A stretch of DNA of 29,926 nucleotides from Bacteroidaceae bacterium (GTDB lineage Bacteria; Bacteroidota; Bacteroidia; Bacteroidales; Bacteroidaceae): contig JAGBYN010000073.1 in the NCBI GenBank assembly GCA_017628775.1, forward strand, positions 1 to 29,926, written 5' to 3'. The notes under the pieces are model-generated. The model did not search any database. It saw only the letters and a list, made by a program, of their open reading frames with translations, and was not told the origin of the DNA. Positions 7,924-14,356 of the stretch are shown one piece after another. Position numbers and translations under genes: made by a program. The first letter of the stretch is position 1, and every line of letters begins with the position of its first letter.

Positions 7924-8390
7924 CGTGTGGCTCAGGCTGTTAACTAAGAACTGCTTGCTTTATACTATGGCATAGGCAGGTATATTTCCCACAACTCACG
8001 AAAAGGGACATGGGGGACGAATGCAATAAAGACAATCAGCAATCAGCTGAAACACGAACTGCCGGGACTGCGTGGCTTTTCAGAAACAAGTCTGAAAAAA
8101 TGCGTCTGTTTTATGAACAATGGCAAATACTTGAAGTTCGTCCGCCAATGGCGGGCGAAATAGAAACGGCTGGCAATGAGGACGTTTTGGAAGCGAATGT
8201 GATTGCTTCTTTAAATCGTCCGCCAATGGCGGGTGGTCGGGATATCAACGATTTCCTTAGCATCAGTTTCACACATCACGATTAAATCCTATCTAAAACA
8301 TCTACGTTGGAAGAGCGTGTGTTTTACATTCACAATAAAGGCAATGCTCTGATGAACTTTATGCTAATGAATTGAAGTTATGCTACTAAC
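7924..8390 (+). pseudogene. Decayed YhcG/DUF1016-type PDDEXK nuclease gene fragment
   Basis: Conceptual translation in shifting frames gives the N-terminal half of the DUF1016 (YhcG) family. AVN is followed by an in-frame TAA and then ELLALYYGIGRYISHNSRKG, continuing to AIKTISNQLKHELPGLRGFS. A one-base deletion in the A run near 8095-8100 shifts the frame to MRLFYEQW. Further on come FLSISFTHH, another shift to LEERVFYIH, and another to SDELYANELKLCY. The order and spacing match intact family members, but the C-terminal nuclease half is absent. Between the YEQW and FLSIS blocks lie two copies of the palindrome CGTCCGCCAATGGCGGG (about 8139 and 8217), encoding RPPMAG. The 91-codon open frame at 8010-8285 is only one piece of this wreck. 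The family is found in defence and mobile contexts. Confidence 0.7.
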
Positions 8391-8506
8391 AAACTTCTTA
8401 GGGTTATATTGTTTAAGGGGGCCATTCTGAACGTAAGCCCATACCGCCTACAATTGTACTTGAGAAACTAGAATGATAATTAGGTTTAAGAAATAACAAA
8501 CATTTT

Positions 8507-8881
8507 ATGTCCCAATTATATACTTTTGAATGTTATCCTATGCCATGGGCTGATTTTGATCTTAAATTTAAAGATGTTGATAATCAAGCGATCGTATTTT
8601 CTATTGAACTTAATGATAATGATATTCGTGACATAATAAATATGTTGCATTGGGCTTGGGATAATGAGTATTTTGACTTTAATAATTCCGACAAAAAAAA
8701 TACTCAACTTTTGAAGGAAAAAGTTCCTGCTTTATATGAAAGGGTTTATCATTTGCTGAATCTTGAGTTTAGTAAAAGGTATCCAGGTGGTTGCGATATA
8801 GAAAGTTATGGAGGGTATGAAATTTTTCCTCCAGATGAAATTATTAATGCAGCTGTTGAATGTTATTCCAAGAGGAAATAA
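8507..8881 (+). CDS. Hypothetical small acidic protein
   Basis: A 124-residue soluble protein with no signal peptide or membrane segment. It is rich in Asp, Asn, Tyr and Trp. Visible blocks are YTFECYPMPWADFDLKF, a helix-like DIRDIINMLHWAWDNEYF, and a C-terminal YPGGCDIESYGGYEIFPPDEII. I do not recognise the family. The size, acidity and isolated position among repeats and decayed genes resemble immunity or antitoxin-like orphans, but no toxin partner is next to it. The ATG at 8507 is the only good start. Codons are AT-rich like the restriction island. The 115 bases upstream of it (8391-8506) contain no clear gene; one frame reads KPIPPTIVLEKLE and may be a remnant of something else. Confidence 0.55.
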   Translation: MSQLYTFECYPMPWADFDLKFKDVDNQAIVFSIELNDNDIRDIINMLHWAWDNEYFDFNNSDKKNTQLLKEKVPALYERVYHLLNLEFSKRYPGGCDIESYGGYEIFPPDEIINAAVECYSKRK

Positions 8882-8934
8882 AGTGTTGGTATATAACCAA
8901 ATTAGAGTTTAATTCAACTAATAGACATGAGCGG

Positions 8935-8995
8935 CCTTTGGTTCGTATTGAGAGGTGAGAGTACTTTTTTAAGTTTAGAGTTGAGAGTGTAAGGA
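8935..8995 (-). repeat. Short inverted heptamer array
   Basis: TTGAGAGGTGAGAG, AAGTTTAGAG and TTGAGAG are the heptamer array in reverse orientation compared with 480-985. The last TTG (8981-8983) lies 20 bases upstream of a TATATTTG -7 box, so the repeat appears to supply the -33 element of the next gene. Confidence 0.55.
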
Positions 8996-9011
8996 ATTGA
9001 TGGTATATTTG
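8981..9011 (+). promoter_or_regulatory. Predicted promoter of AlbA_2 regulator
   Basis: TTG (8981-8983), 20-base spacer, TATATTTG (9004-9011), matching the Bacteroidota -33/-7 layout. The leader before the ATG at 9035 would be very short, about 17 bases. Confidence 0.55.
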
Positions 9012-9034
9012 TAATTGATTAGAAATTGTTGAGT

Positions 9035-10972
9035 ATGAAAAAATATGATTATTTAGACATTTCATCGTTTGTTGAAGAATTGATGGAAAAGAAAGAGTCA
9101 GCTGAAATTGAATTCAAATCTGCAGCTGGCGGCTTCCCTAAAGCCTTTTGGGAAACCTACTCCTCTTTTGCCAACACCAATGGAGGAACAATCGTTCTTG
9201 GTATAAAAGAGAAAAAAGGAGAATTCTATGTAGATTCCTTGACCGATGAACTGATCGATAAGTACAAAAAAGAGTTCTGGAGTGGTGTAAACAATAGAGA
9301 TATTGTCAATCTGAATCTACTGAGCAACGACGATGTGGTGGACGGAGAACTTGATGGTCATAAAGTACTTTTGTTCTACATTCCTCGAGCTGCAAGAGAG
9401 CAACGCCCGATATACCATACTCCCAATCCGTATAATGGCACTTATAAGCGTAACCACGAAGGAGATTTCAAATGTACGGAACAAGAAGTCAAACGCATGT
9501 ATGCAGATGCTAACGTTTCAGTATCTGCTGATTCACGCATATTAGACAATTATACATTTGACGATATAGATAAGGCTTCGCTTGACCAATACAGAAGATT
9601 ATTCGACTTGGCAAAGCCTGGACATGCTTGGTTGGCGTTAGACGACATTCCTTTGCTTAAGAAATTAGGTGGTTACAAAGTTGATAGACAAACAGGAAAA
9701 GAAGGTTTTACATTGGCCGGATTGCTGATGTTTGGAAAAACTGATGCTATTACTGATGAAACTTGCGCTCCTAATTTCTTTCTTGATTATCGAGAATTAG
9801 GTGAAGACACGACCACAACAAGATGGTTGGATCGTATTTATCCAGACGGCACATGGGAGGCCAATCTTTTCCAATTCTATAAACGTGTACTTCCTAAATT
9901 ACAGGAAATATTACCTGTCCCATTTAAGTTGGAAGGTGATACGAGAAAGGATGAAACACCTGCGCATGTTGCAGTCAGAGAAGCACTAATAAACACATTG
10001 GTTCATGCAGACTATTCCGTCAATGCTTCTACTGTAATTACAAGAAGCAAAAGTGAATTAATGTTTTCTAATCCTGGCTGTTTATTGGTTTCGAAACAAC
10101 AATTCTATGAAGGCGGAGATAGTGTATGCCGAAATTTGTCCTTGCAAAAAATGTTCATGATGCTAGGTAAAGCAGAAAAGGCTGGAAGCGGTGCTGATAT
10201 AATCATTTCTGGTTGGAAAAAATCTAATTGGAATTCACCAAATCTTGAAGAGAAAAACAGACCCGATAAGGTTCTTTTGACATTACCACTTATTTCTATC
10301 TTAGATGATAAAGTCAAAGAAGAACTAATCAATATTTTTGGAGAGCAAGTTCTTCACATGGAGCATAATAAAGTCCTAACATTGGCTTTCGCTTTAACAG
10401 AAGGAGTCGTATCAAATGAGCGTTTAAGATATACGCTGAATCTCCATAAGTACGATATAACCAAAATGTTAAAAGAACTTTGTGTAGATGGATATCTTAT
10501 TTCTGATGGTATAGGAAGAGGTACTACTTATCATTTGAATACAGGACAAAATCTTACTAGTTCTGGTGATAATCTTAATAGTAACCTTAATAGTTTCGAT
10601 AGTAATCTTAATAGTAACCTTAATAGTTTCGATAGTAATCTTAATAGTAACCTTAACAGTTCTCGCAATAATCTTAATAGTAACCTTAACAGTTCTCACA
10701 ATAATCTTAATAGTTCTGCTGAAGACAATCTTAAGACTTATCAGGAAACTAAGAAAATTAAAAGAAGATGCAGTCAACAGGAACTATTTGATATGATTAG
10801 GGATTGTACTAAAGACTGGAAATTCGTGGACGAAATTTCTAGTGAAATAAAACGTAGTCCACAATATCTTAAGGGGGAAATTATTCCCGTAATGATAGAA
10901 AGAGGACTGTTAGAAAGAGAACATATAATGCCTAATCATCCAGCTCAAAGATATAAGAGAACACAACAATGA
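9035..10972 (+). CDS. AlbA_2 / HATPase_c_4 ATP-binding protein with tandem NLNS repeats
   Basis: A 645-residue member of the group often annotated as putative transcriptional regulator or ATP-binding protein. The N-terminal AlbA_2 (Schlafen-type) domain spans about residues 18-130, with EIEFKSAAGGFPKAFWETYS and the GGTIVLGIKEK strand-turn. A GHKL-like HATPase_c_4 segment follows around 305-380, with VREALINTLVHADYS, MFSNPGCL and AEKAGSGADII. Winged-helix-like segments lie at about 440-500 and at the C-terminus (RRCSQQELFDMIRD to ERGLLERE). Between them sits a low-complexity linker of 11-residue repeats of the NLNSNLNSFDS type. I take the ATG at 9035, not the TTG three codons upstream. The role is unclear; relatives occur near restriction and defence genes. 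Its stop overlaps a tiny ATG frame (ATGA). Confidence 0.85.
   Translation: MKKYDYLDISSFVEELMEKKESAEIEFKSAAGGFPKAFWETYSSFANTNGGTIVLGIKEKKGEFYVDSLTDELIDKYKKEFWSGVNNRDIVNLNLLSNDDVVDGELDGHKVLLFYIPRAAREQRPIYHTPNPYNGTYKRNHEGDFKCTEQEVKRMYADANVSVSADSRILDNYTFDDIDKASLDQYRRLFDLAKPGHAWLALDDIPLLKKLGGYKVDRQTGKEGFTLAGLLMFGKTDAITDETCAPNFFLDYRELGEDTTTTRWLDRIYPDGTWEANLFQFYKRVLPKLQEILPVPFKLEGDTRKDETPAHVAVREALINTLVHADYSVNASTVITRSKSELMFSNPGCLLVSKQQFYEGGDSVCRNLSLQKMFMMLGKAEKAGSGADIIISGWKKSNWNSPNLEEKNRPDKVLLTLPLISILDDKVKEELINIFGEQVLHMEHNKVLTLAFALTEGVVSNERLRYTLNLHKYDITKMLKELCVDGYLISDGIGRGTTYHLNTGQNLTSSGDNLNSNLNSFDSNLNSNLNSFDSNLNSNLNSSRNNLNSNLNSSHNNLNSSAEDNLKTYQETKKIKRRCSQQELFDMIRDCTKDWKFVDEISSEIKRSPQYLKGEIIPVMIERGLLEREHIMPNHPAQRYKRTQQ
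10571..10717 (+). repeat. 33-bp tandem repeat inside AlbA_2 gene
   Basis: Units start at 10571, 10604, 10637 and 10670, with a partial unit from 10703. Each unit is built on AATCTTAATAGTAACCTTAA and encodes NLNSNLNS plus a variable triplet: FDS, FDS, SRN, SHN. The first two units are identical at the DNA level, which suggests recent expansion. Because 33 is a multiple of three, copy-number change would alter linker length without breaking the frame. Confidence 0.9.
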
Positions 10973-11097
10973 AATATAAAGGCAAAAGCATAGAGGTAAT
11001 AGGTAGCAAGATGCTTTTTGGAAAGGAAACACTTTAGATTCACATTCTTGAAGATGATTCCTTTGCTACAAAATCCACATTAATGCTTACAGCTTGA
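10969..11097 (+). pseudogene. Tiny gene remnant with in-frame stop
   Basis: An ATG overlapping the previous stop (ATGA) opens a frame reading KYKGKSIEVIGSKMLFGKETL, then TAG at about 11035, then in the same frame IHILEDDSFATKSTLMLTA and a stop. Continuation in one frame across a single stop suggests a nonsense-mutated N-terminal fragment, not chance. I do not recognise the family with certainty. The fragment ends just before the repeat array at 11107. Confidence 0.4.
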
Positions 11098-11106
11098 TTA
11101 CAAGGA

Positions 11107-11277
11107 TCGTTAAAAAAGTTGAGAGTTTAGAGAGGGATAGAGGCTTCGCCTCGTTAAGAGGGACCTAAAGGTCCGTTAAAGGTTAAGAGGAGGCTACGCC
11201 TCGTTAAGAGGAGCTTTCAGCTCGTTAAGAGGTTATGAGAGATGTAGGGGCCGATCACCGTGTCGGCCCTTCGTCAT
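11107..11277 (-). repeat. Modular hairpin array right of island, inverted orientation
   Basis: Inverted heptamers (GTTGAGAGTTTAGAG) are followed by a run of short hairpins separated by GTTAAGAG-type spacers: GAGGC-TTC-GCCTC (11140-11152), GGACCT-AA-AGGTCC (11161-11174), GAGGC-TAC-GCCTC (11190-11202) and GAGCT-TTC-AGCTC (11211-11223). The array ends with the GGGCCGA/TCGGCCC palindrome (11248-11269) in the orientation opposite to the copies at 578 and 17823. From 11278 to 11383 no gene is seen. Confidence 0.75.
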
Positions 11278-11383
11278 GTATGAATCAAATGGTTAAATGA
11301 TTATCGTTCTGCATAGAAGAACTGTGTGAATCCGCGACATCACGTTGATGAATTAAGAATCTGATGATTGGTATGAAAGAAAA

Positions 11384-11415
11384 GAGCCATCAACCAAATG
11401 AACGGTTGATGGCTC
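11384..11415 (-). terminator. Hairpin terminator for glycogen operon
   Basis: GAGCCATCAACC (11384-11395) and GGTTGATGGCTC (11404-11415), with an 8-base loop. Read on the minus strand it follows the GH57 stop and is trailed by TTTTCTTTC, as expected for an intrinsic terminator. It has the same 12-bp stem and same orientation as the hairpin at 443-474; the loops differ (AAATGAAC versus AAACCAAC). Confidence 0.8.
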
Positions 11416-11467
11416 AAAACATAAAAATATGAAAGAAAAAATGGTGTTTATTGTATGACCATTGAAT

Positions 11468-12916
11468 TTACTTCTTAGCTGTTGCTTTCTTTGCAGGCGC
11501 TTTCTTTGCGGGCTTTGCAGGAGCTTCAGCTACAGCTTCTTTCTTGGGGGCGCACTTCTTAGCTGGTGCCTTCTTTGCAGCGGGCTTCTTTTCTTCTTCA
11601 GCTACGGGGGCGTCGGCTGCAGGCGTAAGCTTTGCAATGGCTTGCTTAAGCTGCTTGATTTCCTTTTCCTTTGAAGCAAGTTCTTCGTCCTGGTTCTTGA
11701 TGGTTGTGAGGAGCGAGTTGAGCTCTTCGTTGTCCATACCTCCGTAGATGTTGTTTACGCGTGTCACGAAGTCGCCAACGATGTTCATGTAGTTTGTGAA
11801 TGCATCGTATGGAGAGTCGTAGATACCGCGATAGCCACCGTATGAGTTGGGCTTTGTTGAGATGAAGCGGAAGTTGTTTGATGCTTGGAGGTAATCCCAG
11901 TCTTGTTGCAATTTCTTGTCGCCTGAGATGCGTACGCGTTCAGCCACGCTGTAGAGTTTGTTGATGGCTTCTTGTTGCATGACGTTGCCAAGCCATGGTG
12001 AGAGGTCGCGTTCTTCATCCACCCATGATGTTGGATAGGGTACGTCGATTGCACCTACCGACTTCATCTTGCTGCAAATTTCTGATGGTGTAGCCATTTC
12101 GATACCACGTTCCTTGAGCTGTTGTGGGAGTGCCTTCATGAACTCGAGGATGTTTGAAGAGAGTGGTTGGAAAATGCCGAGTGCGCAGAGCTCCATGAAG
12201 AGGTTGATTACCTGGCTTTCTTCTGGGAGGTTGGCAATCCATTGTGCGTAGTTGTCGGCAAAGAGAGGATATTCGCTCCAGCTGGCATCGTTAAAGCGGT
12301 ATGAAATATCTTCAGAAAGTGAGTAGTCGCGGAGCAAGAGCTTGAGGTTTTCGTTGCGGTTGCAGTGGTAGAGGAAGTGAGGACTCTTCCAACCCAATAC
12401 TTGGCGAGCACCTTCGGCAAGCATACCCTTGAAGCCCATTTCTGCTACGAGTTCACCAATTTCGTCTGAATAGATCAAAGCTGAGTTGCGGAAGATCTTT
12501 GGTGTTTGACCAAACAATTCCTTGATTTTCTTGCAAAGGCGAGTTACTTCGTCCTTGAAGCCTTCGGGGTCTTTGATTGAAGAGAAACCGTGAGAGTAGG
12601 GTTCGGCAAGGAATTCTACGCAGCCCTTCTTGTTAAGTTCCTGGAGGAGCTCAATGACTTGGGGCGCATAGCTTTCGAGCAATTCAATGGCGCAACCTGT
12701 TAATGAAATGGCACACTTGAAGTATGAACCATTCTTTTCAGCCATTTCGATGAGGGCCTTGAGGGCGGGCTCGTATGAACGTTCTGCTGTTTCTACGATT
12801 GAGCGTTCGTTTTCATAATCATCATAGTAGTAATGATCTGTACCGATGTCGAAGAAACGATAGCGTTTGAGGTGGATATTTTGATGAATTTCAAAGTATA
12901 AGCAAACTGTTTTCAT
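11468..12916 (-). CDS. GH57 family protein, probably catalytically inactive, with coiled coil and Lys/Ala-rich tail
   Basis: A 482-residue protein of the GH57 alpha-amylase family. Family landmarks remain recognisable: FEIHQNIHL at residues 8-16 (usually HQP), GCVEFLAEPYSHG (98-110), IFRNSALIYSDEIG (141-154) and NLFMELCALGIFQ (238-250). In active relatives the third block contains the nucleophile Glu (RNTELIY-type) and the fourth reads like D-Y-E-T-F-G-E. Here these positions are Ala146 and Glu242-Leu-Cys, so both expected catalytic acids appear changed while the frame and length are intact. After residue 390 come a coiled coil (EELNSLLTTI to KQLKQAIAKL) and a histone H1-like tail of AKKAPAKK units (about 445-482). 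It is the last gene of the glycogen operon, 55 bases after the glycosyltransferase. A binding or scaffolding role is inferred. Confidence 0.8.
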   Translation of the reverse strand: MKTVCLYFEIHQNIHLKRYRFFDIGTDHYYYDDYENERSIVETAERSYEPALKALIEMAEKNGSYFKCAISLTGCAIELLESYAPQVIELLQELNKKGCVEFLAEPYSHGFSSIKDPEGFKDEVTRLCKKIKELFGQTPKIFRNSALIYSDEIGELVAEMGFKGMLAEGARQVLGWKSPHFLYHCNRNENLKLLLRDYSLSEDISYRFNDASWSEYPLFADNYAQWIANLPEESQVINLFMELCALGIFQPLSSNILEFMKALPQQLKERGIEMATPSEICSKMKSVGAIDVPYPTSWVDEERDLSPWLGNVMQQEAINKLYSVAERVRISGDKKLQQDWDYLQASNNFRFISTKPNSYGGYRGIYDSPYDAFTNYMNIVGDFVTRVNNIYGGMDNEELNSLLTTIKNQDEELASKEKEIKQLKQAIAKLTPAADAPVAEEEKKPAAKKAPAKKCAPKKEAVAEAPAKPAKKAPAKKATAKK

Positions 12917-12971
12917 AATCTTATAATGTTTGTAAGCTTTATATTATACGGCGATAGTTATTGGGTTGTAT

Positions 12972-14255
12972 TTATTTCTTGCAACGTTCGATGGTCTCGT
13001 CGTAGCATTTACGAATTCTATGACCAACTTTTTCCCAAGTAATTTGATCAACTTCTTTGATACCTTCTTCGCGCAAGTATTCATATAAACCTTCGTTTGT
13101 ACAGATTGAATACATGGCGTCGGCCATTGCATGAATGTCCCAATAGTCTGTTTTAATACACTTGTCGAGAATTTCAGCACATCCACTTTGCTTACTGATG
13201 ATTGAGGGAACACCGCATTGCATTGCTTCAAGTGGTGAAATACCGAATGGTTCTGACACTGAAGGCATAACGTAAACATCGCTATCGCGGAATGTTTCGT
13301 ACACTTGCTTACCTTTCATGAAACCAGGGAAGTGGAATTTATCGGCAATGCCTCGCTGAGCTGCCAATTCAATCATTTCGTTGAGCATATCGCCCGATCC
13401 TGCAAAGCAGAAGCGAATGTTGTGGGTGCGTTGCAACACGAGGGCTGCTGCTTCCACAAAGTATTCGGGACCCTTTTGCATGGTGATACGTCCGAGGAAG
13501 GTGACAACCTTTTCGTTGTTGTCCTTCTTGGTTCTGCCCTTTGCTATGATTTCTTGAATTTCGGGCTCAAGAGGATAAACGGCATTGTGCATGGTGACAC
13601 ACTTAGCAGGATCTTGATGATAGTGCTTAATAACCGTTTGGCGTGTGAGTTCGGAAACGCACATGATGCAGTCGGCATTGTCCATACCATCCTTTTCGAT
13701 GCTGTAAACTGTTGGGTTTACGTTGCCACGTGAACGGTCGAAGTCGGTGGCGTGAACGTGGATCACCAAGGGTTTGCCTGAAATGTTCTTGGCATGGATT
13801 CCAGCGGGGTAGGTGAGCCAGTCGTGCGCATGAATAATGTCATACTGCTGTTGGCGTGCAATAACGCCCGCTACAATTGAGTAGTTGTTGATTTCTTCAT
13901 GAAGGTTATCTGGATAACGACCTGAGAAGTTGATACATCCTAAATCGTCGGTGTAGCGATAACTGAAGTCGGCATAAATATGGTCGCGTAAATCAAAATA
14001 GGTTTGTGGGTCGCACTTATGACCGATGCGTTCCTTAACATAATCCCAACTCACGTCTTTCCAAACCACAGGTGTTTCATTCATACCTATGATATTCATG
14101 AAACTCTTATCTTCATCGCCCCAAGGCTTTGGCAGACAGAAGGTGATTTCCATGTCGGATTGAAGCGATAAACCTTTTGTCAAACCATAACTGGCGGTAC
14201 CTAACCCACCTAAAATATGAGGGGGAAATTCCCAACCAAACATTAATACTTTCAT
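12972..14255 (-). CDS. GT4 glycosyltransferase, glycogen synthase-like
   Basis: A 427-residue GT-B fold transferase that probably adds glucose to glycogen from a nucleotide sugar. The N-terminal domain has FGWEFPPHILGGLGTASYG (residues 6-24), where the GGLG loop is typical of glycogen/starch synthase-like enzymes, and HAHDWLTYPAG (142-152). The C-terminal domain has FLGRITMQKGPEYFVEAA (253-270) and the E-x7-E motif EPFGISPLE with Glu335 and Glu343, which binds the donor. It is the middle gene of the operon: about 100 bases after the debranching enzyme and 55 before the GH57 gene. This gene order is known from other Bacteroidales. No signal peptide is present, so it acts in the cytoplasm. Confidence 0.88.
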   Translation of the reverse strand: MKVLMFGWEFPPHILGGLGTASYGLTKGLSLQSDMEITFCLPKPWGDEDKSFMNIIGMNETPVVWKDVSWDYVKERIGHKCDPQTYFDLRDHIYADFSYRYTDDLGCINFSGRYPDNLHEEINNYSIVAGVIARQQQYDIIHAHDWLTYPAGIHAKNISGKPLVIHVHATDFDRSRGNVNPTVYSIEKDGMDNADCIMCVSELTRQTVIKHYHQDPAKCVTMHNAVYPLEPEIQEIIAKGRTKKDNNEKVVTFLGRITMQKGPEYFVEAAALVLQRTHNIRFCFAGSGDMLNEMIELAAQRGIADKFHFPGFMKGKQVYETFRDSDVYVMPSVSEPFGISPLEAMQCGVPSIISKQSGCAEILDKCIKTDYWDIHAMADAMYSICTNEGLYEYLREEGIKEVDQITWEKVGHRIRKCYDETIERCKK

Positions 14256-14356
14256 GGTTGAATAAATATATTTAACTAATCTACTTGCGCCTTATTGATT
14301 GCAAATAGTATAGTGTAGAATTAATACCAGATTGTTACACGTTAAATATAACAAAA

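Noticed and set aside
8010..8285. 91-codon open frame as a real gene
   Set aside because: It is one frame of a decayed DUF1016 gene; homologous blocks continue in other frames on both sides.
10469..10796. Two open frames (one on each strand) rich in Ile, Thr, Val and Lys
   Set aside because: They are shadows of the 33-bp tandem repeat in the AlbA_2 gene; codons simply inherit the repeat.
11107..11277. Cluster of tRNA genes or attachment site
   Set aside because: The hairpins are too short, with 2-3 base loops, and no acceptor stem or CCA-like end is present.
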